Part shown: positions 11,336-24,375 of the stretch, piece by piece
Layout of the letters: the number at the start of each line of letters is the position of its first letter
How positions within the stretch are numbered: the stretch's first letter is position 1
NCBI GenBank assembly: GCA_016906335.1
Contig: JADEYG010000009.1
Span: forward strand, 661,001 to 725,000
Source: Novakomyces olei
Taxonomy: Eukaryota > Ascomycota > Novakomycetes > Novakomycetales > Novakomycetaceae
DNA: 64,000 nt
Direction of reading: 5' to 3'
Made by a program: the position numbers and the translations under genes
The notes under the pieces: model-generated
What the model was told of the DNA's origin: nothing
Database searches by the model: none
The model's input: only the letters and a program-made list of their open reading frames with translations

Positions 11336-12404
11336 TTATAAGGTAATGTCTAGCTTTATGTCGTCCACATAAACACCATTCGTCGACGTCTGTTTGGGCG
11401 ATTTTGGTGCAAAAGGCCGTCTTTGAAGCGTCGCGGCATTGTGCGAAGAAGGCTTATGAACCCCTGGTTTCTGTTGAAAAGAACCCACATTCTGGTTTTG
11501 CTTCAATAACGAGCTCTGTGTCGGACGGCTTAAGCGGTCTACTAGTGCAGAACTGCGACTTGCAGGTTTCTCTGTACGCTTTACAGATTTGCTTTCTGTT
11601 TTCGCTAACGACTTTGGTGGAGAATTGTCTTGAAACGGAACAAAAGAGTGAGTAAGCTCGTGCTCGGTCTGCTCTTGCCGGGCGAGGTATAGCCGGCTCT
11701 GTTCTTCAATAATGCAATGTGCTTGCTCTACAGCGCCCATGTCGGGAGGCGCGTTTGCATCTGCAATTAATGGATTAAACAGCTGTTCAGTGCCGTCTTC
11801 ATCCTCGGCCAATGCTGCGTCATAGTTAGAATCGATATGAGATTAAATATATTAAACTCAAGCCGTCGTAGAAAAATAATGTAAAATATAAAACGAGGAA
11901 AGGGGGCCCATATCAACTCTAGTGCTATCATAATGTGGCACATAAAAGCACGAGTTTAAACTTACGCTCATCGCGCGGAGCCATGTACTCGATATCTGAG
12001 TCATAGTTGATTGCGTCCACTTGCGCACTCTCCGCTTCCAAGCTTTTATGTTGACTGTGCCGCAGTCTCTGTGAGCGTCCGGACGTTTTACCGCCACTCC
12101 AAGTCTTTTGGTCGGAAGATTGAGAATCGTCTGGTATGAGTAATCGGTCAATTTCAAAAACGCATTATGATCCGGAGAAGAAATGATCAGGGAATTGGCG
12201 AATAAACTTACTGAGCGGAGTTGTGTACTTGAAAGCTCCAATATTCGCTGATTTTGCTGTTAACGGTGCCTTTCGAGAAGCGTGTTGGGCAAAAGGCGTT
12301 TTAGGCGCAGTATCAGCCGCTCCCCGGCTGACGGTACTTTGAGCAGGTTTGCCAAAAGGCGTGCGAGCCGTGACGGCGTTCTCCTTATCCGTAAACCTCA
12401 ACAT
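11336..12404 (-). CDS. PDS1: Securin (Pds1/Cut2-like anaphase inhibitor)
   Basis: Predicted inhibitor and chaperone of separase, destroyed by APC/C at anaphase. Exons on the minus strand: 12404-12212, 12130-11966, 11814-11336 (278 aa); introns 81 and 151 nt, the second ending CTAACTATGACGCAG. Seen: a KEN box at residues 7-9 (FTDKENAV), repeated TPFGK/TPFAQ, then a degenerate destruction-box-like RKAPLTAKSAN at 44-54, the segment SDIEYMAP in exon 2, and an acidic then Ser/Pro/Lys-rich C-terminal half. Established knowledge: securins are poorly conserved, but a KEN box plus D-box near the N-terminus and a central DIEYMPP-like element are shared with fission-yeast Cut2. The combination makes securin the best call. 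It would be missed without splicing, because the three exons lie in different frames. Divergent from tropomyosin. Confidence 0.72.
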
Positions 12405-12739
12405 TCTGGCAATGATCCTGCCTCTGCTGCTGTTGTCGTCTCTTTTACCATTTCACTCTCAACACGATCACGTGATTAAAAAACCCTAATAACTCAGAAA
12501 ACCCTGTCAAACACGTTAAACACGCATTTCATATATTCGGGGTGCGACAGGGCATACTCCAATCCGCCATACATAATAAATGGATGGATACAATAGAATT
12601 GCAGGCAAATAAATAATAATTAAATACTATATACATCATTTACCCATTAACCTTGAGACAAAGGTAGAGGGCAAACAGACACCTGTCAATTGGCATAAAG
12701 CGGACAAGGCCCAACTTTTTCATTTCTTCACTATTCGCA
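12405..12739. promoter_or_regulatory. Head-to-head promoter of securin and tropomyosin
   Basis: 335 bp shared upstream region between two division genes. It holds a perfect E-box palindrome TCACGTGA at 12468-12475, close to the securin start, followed by AAAACCCTAATAA. TCACGTGA is the Cbf1/bHLH-type site in ascomycetes; its use here is inference. Confidence 0.4.
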
Positions 12740-13386
12740 ATGGACAAGCTCAAGGAGGTATGTGCATTTGATACTCAACAGCGTCTGCTCCCTGCTGCGT
12801 ACTAACGGTATAGAAAATGGCAAATCTGCGTACGGAGGCGGACGAGGCCACCGCGCGGCACGAGGAGGCCCAGGCACGTGTCAAAGAACTTGAGCAGGAG
12901 CTTCTTGGGAAGGAGCATGAAGTAACGTCTCTGCAGCACAAGGTATCGAATCTTGAAGGTGAGGTAGAGAACCTTGAGGGTCAAGTGAAGCAGCTCAAGC
13001 ACGACTTGGAAGAGAGTCGTGGTGGAGCAGACGGACAGGAGGCACTTCAGCGCCGTGTACAGCAGCTCGAGGATGAAGTTGAAACCTATGACAAGAACCT
13101 GCGCGAGACCACTGACAAGTAAGAAGCAATATTTGTTTTATTCGTTTCTTTTTTGCTTTTTTATTTTATTTTTTTTCGTTTATTTTGTTTGTCTGTTTGT
13201 TTCACCGTTTCTAATTTATACAGACTTCGTGAGGTCGACGTCAAGGCTGAACATTCGGAGCGAAAAGTGTCCAGCTTGGAACAGGAGCGCGAGTCGCTCG
13301 AGACAAAGTATGAAGAGCTGCAAGAGAAGTACCGTAAAGCTGCCTCTGAATTGGAGGACCTGCAAAAGGCACTCGAGGATGTTTAA
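12740..13386 (+). CDS. TPM1: Tropomyosin
   Basis: Coiled-coil dimer that polymerises along formin-made actin cables. Exons: 12740-12757 (six codons, MDKLKE), 12814-13118, 13224-13386, giving 161 aa, the same length as fission-yeast Cdc8 and budding-yeast Tpm2 (four actin pseudo-repeats). The whole chain is heptad-patterned with no proline; N-terminus MDKLKEKMANLRTEAD and end ASELEDLQKALEDV are typical. The first intron (56 nt) ends TACTAACGGTATAG; the second is 105 nt. The tiny first exon follows the intron positions of other fungal tropomyosin genes. The second residue is Asp, so the N-terminus may be acetylated. Confidence 0.95.
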
Positions 13387-14300
<914 letters not shown>

Positions 14301-15911
14301 ATGAATGCTCTGCGATCTTTGTTCGCACGGGACCCGCACGGCAGCAACGGCAGTGGCAATGGCGGCGATTGCTTCGTCTCAGACAGCGAAATAGCACAAA
14401 TTTGCTCAAACTACCGTTCACACAATCAGGCACATGTCGCATCAGCACTGGAGGCACTGCCGGCGAACAGCCAAGAGCAGAAATCTCTGTATGAGCAAAT
14501 GCGGCAATTAGACCCGGCTCGTGTGGCTCAGTGCTTTTCTGCGGCTCAAGAGTACGCGGAGCAAGAAAAGTCTCAGCAAGTAGAAATCAGGTCTCTGCCC
14601 CCCGAGCGAACGCGGTCAGTGATAAGTAATGCACCGGATGTAATTGCGAAATGGCAGCGGCTCGGGCTGCGAGAAATAGCGTCGAGTCGAGTCGCGGCTA
14701 TTGTAATGGCGGGCGGCCAAGGAACGAGGCTGGGTAGTGATTCGCCTAAAGGCTGCTACGATATTGATCTGCCTTCGCACAAGCCTCTATTTGAGCTGCA
14801 AGCTCAGCGACTTCTCCGCCTGGCTGCTCTAGCAGCCAACAGCAGCGGAAAAGAGCACTCAAAGGCAAAACCTGCCGTTCATATCCCGCTGTACGTAATG
14901 ACATCAGACCGTACAAAGGAGGTTACTACACGCTTCTTTGAGCAACACGACTATTTCGGTCTGCCACGTGCAGATGTCGTTTTTTTTGAGCAAGGTGCCC
15001 TGCCCATTCTTGGGCTGCAGGGCCAATTTCTAATGGACAATGAGCATCAAATAGCCCTGGCCCCGAATGGAAACGGAGGCATCTACGAGGCATTAGTGAC
15101 AGAGGGCATTCTGGCCGATATGCGCCGGCGTGGAATTGCCCACGTCCATACTTATTGCGTGGACAATGCGCTTGTTCGGCCGGCTGATCCGGTATTTGTA
15201 GGGATGGCGTGCCAAGAATCGTTGGACGTTGCCACTAAAGTAGTGCGGAAACGTGATGCTGCTGAGCTGGTGGGCCTTATTGTACAGCGAAATGGAGCTC
15301 CGGGAGTGGTAGAGTACTCGGAAATTGCGCCGGAAATGGCTCGGGAACAGGAGACGATCCATACTGCGGATGGGGACACGGAACAAGTGTTAAAGTATAG
15401 GGCGGCTAATATTGTTAATCACTATTACGCCTTTACGTTTTTGGATAATTTTGTTCCCTCTGCGGGCAAGCACAGTATCCCGTATCACATAGCCCGTAAG
15501 AGGCAAGCGTTTTACGATCCACTGCAGAAAGGTAAAGAGCCGTCAAATGAGGAAAGCAAAGGCCCTAACTGTATTAAATTGGAGATGTTTGTCTTTGATC
15601 TTTTCCCTTTTGTCGATGCAAACAAGTTTGCTAGCTTGGAAGTTTGCAGGGAAGATGAGTTTAGCCCGTTGAAAAATTCAGTTGAATCAAGCGATAAGGA
15701 TAACGCTGTAACAGCAAGAAGGGACGTTATTGCTCAAGGTCGACGCTGGGTTGAAGCAGCTGGTGCCGTAGTTACTGGCGAGAGTGCTTCTGTTGACGAT
15801 ATGGCCGTGGAGGTTTCGCCTCTTGTTAGTTATGCTGGCGAAGGTCTTGAGTTTCTAAAGGGGCGTGAATTACGGGCGCCTGTCGTTGTAGACACAGCCA
15901 AGGAGAGCTGA
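14301..15911 (+). CDS. QRI1: UDP-N-acetylglucosamine pyrophosphorylase
   Basis: Makes UDP-GlcNAc from UTP and GlcNAc-1-P for chitin, N-glycans and GPI anchors. Intronless, 536 aa. Uridylyl-binding loop MAGGQGTRLGSDSPKGCYD at about 134, NGNGGIYEAL, CVDNALVRPADPVF, VVEYSEI, NIVNHYYAF, KLEMFVFDLFPF and EDEFSPLKN are all at the expected places. The start at ATG 14301 is the first ATG; the frame stays open upstream to about 14235 but without an ATG. Residues 10-25 (Gly/Asn/Ser-rich) extend the N-terminus slightly against the usual ~480 aa, and there is a longer spacer before the C-terminal domain. Also called UAP1. Confidence 0.96.
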   Translation: MNALRSLFARDPHGSNGSGNGGDCFVSDSEIAQICSNYRSHNQAHVASALEALPANSQEQKSLYEQMRQLDPARVAQCFSAAQEYAEQEKSQQVEIRSLPPERTRSVISNAPDVIAKWQRLGLREIASSRVAAIVMAGGQGTRLGSDSPKGCYDIDLPSHKPLFELQAQRLLRLAALAANSSGKEHSKAKPAVHIPLYVMTSDRTKEVTTRFFEQHDYFGLPRADVVFFEQGALPILGLQGQFLMDNEHQIALAPNGNGGIYEALVTEGILADMRRRGIAHVHTYCVDNALVRPADPVFVGMACQESLDVATKVVRKRDAAELVGLIVQRNGAPGVVEYSEIAPEMAREQETIHTADGDTEQVLKYRAANIVNHYYAFTFLDNFVPSAGKHSIPYHIARKRQAFYDPLQKGKEPSNEESKGPNCIKLEMFVFDLFPFVDANKFASLEVCREDEFSPLKNSVESSDKDNAVTARRDVIAQGRRWVEAAGAVVTGESASVDDMAVEVSPLVSYAGEGLEFLKGRELRAPVVVDTAKES

Positions 15912-16264
15912 AACCCAAAAACAGAAAAGAGAAAAAAAGGACTTGAGCAGCTGGAATAATTGTGGAAGTAGTCGCATTATATTGGTGAATGCGTGGGCAC
16001 GTTTAGTGTGCTGGCATGTTGTTGAATAGTATTGCATTGGCATATAAATCGGGTTTAGCATGTTCTCGTAGACGTTATGCTTTTAATATTTAATTCATAA
16101 AGAGATTTTTACAGTTGTATGATATTTATGTGATTGGTAAAGAAGCTGCACTGGGCTGTCAACAGGCCCGGCACAAACCGCAATGGCACAATCATGACAG
16201 GGCACTGTTCAATATTGAATCGAGCAGAGCCAAGCTTATCGCATAAAAGTAAATCCAATAAATC
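15912..16264. other. Convergent 3' spacer (UAP1 / HIS3)
   Basis: 353 bp between two converging stop codons. Nothing beyond AT-rich 3'-flank sequence is recognised. Confidence 0.45.
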
Positions 16265-17010
16265 CTATAATATACCCTTCGTACTCGGCACAGAACCATC
16301 TTGAGTGTGAGCAAGAGCCTGTTTTAGCGCCAGCGCCAGCGCCTTAAACGAGCTTTCTATCCGGTGATGATCATTATCGCCTCGTAAGCAATCAACGTGT
16401 ATAGTGACACGAGCATTTGAAGCAAAGCTCTGGAAAAAATGCGGTATCATTTCACATGAAAGGGCGCCGACTGACTCGCGGCGGAGCCCAATATCACTAA
16501 CAGCAAAAGGCCTTCCAGAAACGTCGACTACAGCACGAGACAGGGCTTCATCGAGAGGGGCATAAGCGTAACCAAAACGTCGAATTCCACGAAATCCATG
16601 TAAGGCTTCATACACGGCAGCTCCAAGTGCAAGAGCCGTATCTTCCACAGTGTGATGGTCATCTATTACCGTGTCCCCACGCGTAAATACTCGTAAACTC
16701 CAACCAGCGTGTTTTGCTAAAGCATGAAGCATCTAACGTCAGTTCTTGCTCAATTTTTTGGTAGTTGTATAATTCTTCTTCTTTTTCTTTACTAATTCCT
16801 GCTTCTCTTGCGACATACATGGTCGAGAAAGCCGATACCCGTATCGACTTGGATTGTCTGCTTTTCGCCAATCTCGTACGCATGGCGAGTAGATATTTCG
16901 TTGGCGAGATAGTCTGAGGCAGACGGCAGTGCGCCTCCGTCAATTGAGACTGCGACTGCCACAGACGTCTCTTTGGTTTTGCGTTCTACAAAGTAGGAGC
17001 GAGTTGCCAT
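16265..17010 (-). CDS. HIS3: Imidazoleglycerol-phosphate dehydratase
   Basis: Histidine pathway; dehydrates IGP to imidazole acetol phosphate. Two exons on the minus strand: 17010-16819 and 16732-16265 (219 aa; family about 200-220). The 86-nt intron lies exactly within [15 protein letters not shown], a metal-binding region. Other motifs: [39 protein letters not shown] and [15 protein letters not shown], the two HHxxE-type Mn sites, and the usual C-terminal [11 protein letters not shown] 17010 is chosen over the in-frame ATG 17037 because [15 protein letters not shown] aligns with the normal N-terminus. Confidence 0.97.
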
Positions 17011-17672
17011 GACAAGTGCGCGCACTCTGATGTACAACTGCCGAATAATTTAGAATAAAATTTGAATTTAGACAAATCTTGTGTGGGTCCTACTTTTTGA
17101 TAATTTTCATATATCGCTGACAGAACGGGCGATGTCCCCTTTCCACTATTATTTTTCTTCCACTAATCTTATTCCTAATACTACCAAACATATTATTGTT
17201 ATTATTTTCTGTTATTTGTTGAGACCCGCCCGATTCATAGAGATGTTAATCCGTAGTATATAGAGGATTAACCCTATTCTTAAATACCTAAAAGAAGACC
17301 ATTAATTTTAGTTGTTGGCCCTTATAATTTATTACGAAATCAATATAAACATTTCATACAGAAAGATATTCATAATTAACAGATCTAGTAATTCAAGGAG
17401 CATGTATTAAATATACACCAACATGTTCTATTGCTATTATTTTCTCGACATGTTTGTAAGAGATGAAACAACATTTCCAAGCAATGTTCTTTACCTTTAT
17501 TTTTATTTTTATTTTTATTTATTTAATTATATTCATATTCATATTTATATTTATTTGTTTGTATTCCTTTATTAATCGAACGGTCGGTCCATACTCGATT
17601 TTTTATCTGCTGTCTATCATTTTAATTAGCAAACGAAATAAAACTTTGTGCAATTCTGAAGTGTGCAGCAAT
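17011..17672. other. Divergent promoter region (HIS3 / KRS1)
   Basis: 662 bp. I see no TGACTC Gcn4-type core, which would be usual for a HIS3 promoter in budding yeasts. A T-rich ATTTTT tract sits at about 17495-17560 ahead of KRS1. Confidence 0.4.
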
Positions 17673-20067
17673 ATGGCCGAGGCAGAAAGCAGTAGCAATC
17701 TCCATCTCGATCCCGTTACGGGCGAAATGGTTTCCAAGAGGTAGTAGCCTTGCTGGTCTATAAAAGCTAACTTTGGCAGCGAATTGAAGAAGCGACAAAA
17801 GCAGCGATACCGCGAGGAGCAAAAGGTTTGGCGCTCTAATGACGTTCGCATGTGCACTTTTACTAACAATGCTACAGGCCAAAAAGCCGGAGCAAGCCCC
17901 ACCTGCTAAACCTGCCGAGTCTGAGGATTTGAAAACCAATATGGAGGATCTTAGCCCGAGAGTAAGTCCTTTTTACAAGTCTATATTATACCCTATCTGT
18001 TTCCCGTTTAATAAATATGTTTTTATTCTTCGAATGATGTATGCTCCCGGCTGTTTGTCTCGCAACATTATCGACAGAATTCTTTAATTTATCTCTTCTG
18101 CTCTAAATGCACTCTCTATACTCATGGTCGGCTGTTGCCTCATGATTGTAGCCTCTGTCCTAAACCTCTTTGCTTTTATGTTGCCTTGTCCATGGATCGT
18201 ACCCATGTCTTTTTCAACGTGAATGCTAAACTGGTCAGCAATACTTTGAAATGCGTACACGCACAATCAACGAACTCCGACGTACCAAAAACCCTAACCC
18301 TTACCCTCACAAGTTTCATGTGACATACAGCCTGCCGCAGTTTATTCATGACTTTGACCATTTGCAGCGTGGGGAAACTCTACCCGGAACTGCTGTGGCA
18401 GTGGCCGGACGAGTCTCCTCCATTCGTACTTCAAGCAGTAAACTGAGATTCTACGAATTGCAGGCAGAAGGCCGACGTGTACAGGTTATGGCCCAGTACC
18501 AGCAAGCTACTCCCGGCGAAGACTTTGAGGCCATGCATAAACACATTCACCCCGGAGATATCGTTGGAGTCATCGGCTACCCGGGCCGTACGAGTCCCAA
18601 GGGCCGAGAGGGCGGAGAGCTTTCTGTATTTTGCCGTACAATTGTCCTTCTCAGCCCTTCTCTGCATATAATGCCAAGCCATAATGGCTTTAAAGACATG
18701 GAACAGCGATTCCGCAAACGGTACCTTGATCTGATTGTGAATGGACAAGTCCGTGAACGATTTCTCGCCCGTTCTCGAATTATTCAGTATATTCGTCAGT
18801 TTTTTGATCGCAAAGACTTCATTGAGGTGGAAACTCCCATGATGAACCAGATTGCCGGTGGTGCAACTGCCAAACCCTTTAAAACTTTCCATAATGATCT
18901 CAATCTCGAGCTTTTCATGCGTGTTGCTCCCGAGCTGTATTTGAAAATGCTCGTCGTTGGCGGACTCGAACGTGTGTACGAGATTGGAAGGCAGTTTCGT
19001 AACGAAAGTGCCGATTTGACTCACAACCCAGAGTTCACTACTATCGAGGCCTACTGGGCTTATGCAGATTACGAGGACATTATGCGTATGACGGAGGAAC
19101 TGGTCTCTGGACTTGTCAAACACATGACCGAAGGCTATGTGACTAACTACCACCCAGAGGGACCAGATGGACCCGTTTACGAGATAAATTGGGAGACACC
19201 TTGGCGCCGAATCGACCTTATAACGTTTTTGGAACAGAGACTGGGGACAACGTTCCCCCCGGGCAATGAGCTGCATACAGAAAAGACAAACGAGTTTTTG
19301 CGTAATCTTTGTAAGCAGCACAAAGTTGATTGCCCTCCGCCTTTGACAAATTCCCGCTTGCTCGATAAACTTGTGGGCGAGTTTATCGAAGAGGATTGTA
19401 TTAACCCAAGCTTTATCATGGGCCATCCGCAAATGATGTCACCACTCGCAAAGTACCATCGTTCTAGGCCTGGACGTAAGTTGATTGATTGACAATAATT
19501 CAGACATTGATGATTATATGCATTGTCAACAAAAATTATTTTAATTTTTACTTTTGTTGTTTATTTATTTTCTCAATTAATTAATTATTATTTATTCATT
19601 TTATAATTCTAACGAATAGTGACGGAGAGGTTTGAAGCGTTTGTCGCTAAAAAAGAGATTTGCAATGCGTATACAGAGATGAACGATCCTATTGCTCAGC
19701 GTGCGGCTTTTGAAGAGCAAGCATTACAAAAGGATCAAGGCGATGATGAGGCACAGCTTATAGATGAGACTTTTCTCGATGCTTTAGAGCACGGCCTGCC
19801 TCCCACTGGCGGTTGGGGAATGGGAATAGATCGTTTGTGCATGTGTAAGTTAAATCTACTATTTGTTATTTCTGCTGACTTCTGCTAGTCTTGACGGATA
19901 CAAACTCGATCCGCGAAGTGTTACTTTTCCCTTACATGCGGCCAGAACAGCGGGGAACTACTCTGCAGAAGCAATTGGAACAGAACTCAGAGCTGTTGGC
20001 GAGTGTTGGAATTGATATTAAACAGGACGATATGGTTGTGGAACCGCGCGGCAGTTTAAACCCATAG
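17673..20067 (+). CDS. KRS1: Lysyl-tRNA synthetase, cytosolic
   Basis: Charges tRNA-Lys. Six exons: 17673-17740, 17780-17825, 17878-17961, 18239-19475, 19620-19844, 19889-20067 (612 aa). Introns are 39, 52, 277, 144 and 44 nt; the second uses a weak GTTTGG donor. Seen: N-terminal basic extension ([18 protein letters not shown]), anticodon-binding OB fold ([29 protein letters not shown]), class II motif 1 ([16 protein letters not shown]), motif 2 ([19 protein letters not shown]) and motif 3 ([16 protein letters not shown]), the last split by intron 5. [28 protein letters not shown] and DQGDDEAQ are class-typical. No mitochondrial presequence. The 3' end is only 107 bp from the converging ETFA gene. 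Confidence 0.97.
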
Positions 20068-20174
20068 AGAATAATGCTATGATTGCCTTTTATAAGGAAT
20101 TAAACCAGTCTCCAACACTAGATATTGCTTTTTAATATAAAATACTAATCCTGTGTCAAATGCTATCGCTTTGT

Positions 20175-21644
20175 TCAATCCTTCAGCTCATTAATAGCCT
20201 TGGTCAATTCTGGTACAGCCGTCTCCAGATTGTCTACTAGACCGACATCAGCCACCTGGAAAATCGGTGCATCCGGATCTGATATTAGTACGTATGGCTA
20301 AAGAGAGATTTCAAACGAGAAATGTAAAATGATAAAAACCAAACATGAAAAAGAAAGAAATAGATAAATAATTGTCAAATGACCTGAATAGACAAACAAA
20401 AAATAAGGAAAATGAGCCAGAACGATTATGTCGAAATCAATCATTAAAATCAATTACCCTTATTTATGCACGAAATAACTTTACTGTCCTTCATGCCGGC
20501 AAGATGCTGAATCGCTCCAGAAATTCCCACAGCAATATACAAATCCGGGGCAACGACCTTCCCTGTCTGTCCAACTTGCAAAGAATTATCGGCAAACCCT
20601 GAATCAACAGCAGCACGACTAGCGCCTACAGCGGCTCCCAAAGCGTCTGCTAATGGGTACATTAATTCCTCAAAGGTTTCCTTGTTTTTCAGTCCCCGGC
20701 CTCCGCTAACGACACGTTTAGCTGTACCCAAATCCGGTCTTTCTGACCGGACAAGCTCTTCCTTGACCCAGTGAGTGCGAATCGGAACTGAAGGCGCTGA
20801 GACTTGTTCAACTGCAACGGCTTTGTCGCCTTCATTGGCCGGTGCAAATGCTGTAGGCCTCACTGTAATTACGCGTATAGAATCGTGAGATTTCACGGTA
20901 GCAATCGCATTGCCTGACGTGTTAGTGTAATTCATTTGTTAGTGTTTGCTCTAGCGAGTCTGTCATTATTGGTCGCTTCTTTTATTCTTTTGTATTCTTG
21001 GGCCACTGTGCACATTGACGCCGAGCTCGTTTTGTAACTGGCCAATTTCTAGAAAATTGTCTACGATAAAGTTAAAAGTAGACACTATTCCTCGTTTCTC
21101 TTTTTTTATTTTTTTTCGTATTTCCCCATATCATTAAATCAGATCCTCTTTCTCAGACCCTCTTTCTCAGATCCTCTTTCTTACCCGCATAAATGGTGCG
21201 CTGAAACGTATCGGCAGCCAACACGGCAATAATATCAGAGATCTGCATAACATCAAGCGCCGCTGCTACACGTGGACCCAAGTTTTTCCCGGCTGCCGAA
21301 TGGCTCACGACAAAAGCCGATGCCTCGATCGATTTGAGAGTAGAAACGACCAGAGGCGTGAGATTCTCCGGAAGTCCGTGGTCATAGTCAGAACTCTCGG
21401 CGATAAGCACTTTGCTTAATCCCTGTGCACGCGCAAGCTGCTCTGCTACTGATTTGGCTGTGCTTCCTGCCACCAGCGCTGTTACTGGCTCCTTCAATGC
21501 CGAGGCGGCTGTTAACGCCGAGAGCGTTGCCGGAGACAATTCTCCGTTTGCATGCTCGGCAAACAAAAGTGTGCCAATACTGCGCACCTGCACACGCGGC
21601 GGAAATGCCCTGCGCAAAGCCGATAATCCTCGTAAAGTCTGCAT
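20175..21644 (-). CDS. AIM45: Electron transfer flavoprotein alpha subunit
   Basis: Mitochondrial matrix FAD protein (ETF-alpha) that passes electrons from acyl-CoA and related dehydrogenases to ETF-QO. Exons on the minus strand: 21644-21185, 20913-20458, 20278-20175 (339 aa; human ETFA 333). The presequence is basic (MQTLRGLSALRRAFPPRVQV). The FAD domain is complete: VVSGGRGLK, GASRAAVDSGF, QVGQTGKVVAPDLYIAVG and GAIQHLAGMKDSKVI, ending INK|DPDAPIFQVADVG across intron 2. Introns are 271 and 179 nt; intron 1 ends in CACTAACACGTCAG. The beta subunit is not in this window. Confidence 0.95.
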
Positions 21645-22217
<573 letters not shown>

Positions 22218-23789
22218 CTACAGCAATTTCCTTGGCCGTGACTTGAGTCGACGCTGTCGAATTAGCACTATAATTGAATTAGAACGGCATACCTTATAAA
22301 CTACATAGAGAAGCATTAGCACTGCCTGTAGTGCCGCTAAAGTGGTAATAGTCGACCATTTACTCGATCGCGAACTATCCTGAACAAGCGCCAATGAGCG
22401 AAGTAGTCGCTCTACATCCTGCTCAAGTCGTGTTTCCAGTGTAGAGAGGCGATAACCAATCTCTGCAGTCTGGGCGAGCTGCTCCGTTCCGCCCTGTCGT
22501 CTTTCATGCGACAAACTTCGCTGCAATTCAGAAACCTGGCCTTGCAAAGATGAACTGGAGGGTCAGTACTGTAAAGACGGAAAGAGAAACTAGAGGGATG
22601 TATAGAATGAGCACTATTCAAACAAATAATAAATGGCAACGAAAACAAAGAGTCCAAATCAAAACTTCGGCACAAGCTTACAGAGATGACTGTAGCACTT
22701 TCACACTAGAAGTAAACCCCTCTAGTTGGGAGAGTGAAGCAGAAACAGCCGCTAATTGATCTGCAAGAGGAGCAATGCTTTGGTCAAAGCTTGGAGCTTT
22801 TTCCTTCGGTTTTGCCGCGTCTGTCTCTCCAGCACGATGAACTTGGATCGGGTAAAGAACATAAGAGTGGATTTCATGAGTATCTGCCGCCGCCAAAGAC
22901 TGTGCGGAAAGACCAAAGTGCATTCGAGGCGGCAAATACACATTATGGCTCTCAAAGCACAAATCACCGTCACGCTCGACACGGAAAACGTTTGCAAAAT
23001 ATTGTGCAGTGATTTTAGTGGGAGTATCACGGTTGCGGTAATCAAATTTGCACATTCCAAATGCAGCAGATGCAGGCTGGTCCAGCTCGGCATAAGTAAT
23101 CGATCCGTCGTTCAAATGGCCTCGGATTTGGCCGTCACCATTTGAGCTCGTTTCAATAAAAAGACCAAGGCCATCCCAGCGATCATTGTTGCCCAGAATT
23201 ACTCCTGGCTGGCCAACCTGATTCGTGTACCAAAGTGCGAGCCCTTTACCCCCATTTTTAGGGCCTTGAGCACGAAAAGTGAATTCTACCTTCCAATCAG
23301 CATACGGGTTTGGCAGATCGTTCCATAGAGCTCCAATTTGAGAAGCCGGAGACGCGGGCGTCAAATCAATGCGATTCGTATGAACGGACACGGCACCGCT
23401 TTTACGCCAGTTCTTTAAAAGTTAGTGATGAGAAATAAAAGCAACAAAGATCATGAATAAATTGAGAAGTGATGGAATAGCAGAAATCAACAGAAAATCA
23501 ACAGACAACAAACAGACAATAAGCAGATCGAACAAACGAGAGCAATCAGGACTTGAGACATTCAGAGAGTAAATCAAAAAAGCAAAAAAAAAAAATGAAA
23601 CAGGCTACGTTGACAGACGTAATCAAAAGCAATCCGCTATACCTTTACATCGCCGTTCTCGATTGGCATTGCAATCGACAGCCTTGGATCTTGGGCATAT
23701 ACTGTCCGCAACACAGTAGCAATTGCAGTCAGTACTGTCAGAAGCGGCAGTACCGGCCCGCCGGCACTCCGTCTTCTCCCAAGAAACAT
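22218..23789 (-). CDS. L-type lectin cargo receptor (Emp47/Emp46/ERGIC-53-like)
   Basis: ER-Golgi cargo receptor for glycoproteins. Exons on the minus strand: 23789-23643, 23412-22682, 22554-22293 and 22253-22218 (391 aa if the last 39-nt intron is removed, 404 aa if retained). Parts: signal peptide to about residue 32 (hydrophobic LPLLTVLTAIATVL, then VYA|QD), L-type lectin domain about 50-270 (SQIGALWNDLP, KGLALWYTNQ, GDLCFESH), a short coiled coil, one transmembrane helix (TTLAALQAVLMLLYVVYK) and a cytosolic tail ending RPRKLL. The end has a basic residue at -4 and Lys at -3, like COPI-type KKXX retrieval signals; Emp47 likewise ends in KLL. The 39-nt intron has GTATGC and CTAATTCGACAG and is a multiple of three, so both forms keep the same C-terminus. 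Confidence 0.88.
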
Positions 23790-24297
23790 TGATGCTCGGC
23801 GTGCAAAGTAGAGTTGTAACCGTTGGCTACGTTTAACTCAATGATATATCTACAAATACGGCGTATACTGGGTATAAGCTATGCCTCATTTTGTCTACAT
23901 AATAAAAGGCGTTATTGCATAATAATTATAATAAAAAAATGATAATTATAACAAAGAATTTGGCAATATGAGGATTACATTTGTGCACAAACAAAATTAA
24001 AAGAACAATTGTACTATAATAGTACTTGCAATTAATTTTACCGTAAAAAGACGAAAGCGTCATGCGTCTAAGTGATCGCCATCTTGGAATAATCAGTTTG
24101 AACAATTGTGCGGAACTATATTTGATCCATTAATAGTATAGACGAGTATGCAAGGAAACTTGATGTGTCGCCTTTATCAGCCAGCTATTAGACAAATACA
24201 AGAATTATCCGATCCAGTACCATCTATTATAATATAAAGCAGCAATTCCGTGTGCGTCAGCCGCTCACCCTACTTATATAGAGAATAGTTACCCACC

Positions 24298-24375
24298 GAA
24301 TAATCAAAATAATCAGAATAATCAGAATAGTCAGAATAGTCAGAATAATCAGAATTGCCAGAATAATCAGAATTA
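24298..24375. repeat. 9-bp tandem repeat (AATAATCAG)
   Basis: About eight imperfect copies, alternating AATAATCAG and AATAGTCAG. Intergenic. Confidence 0.8.
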
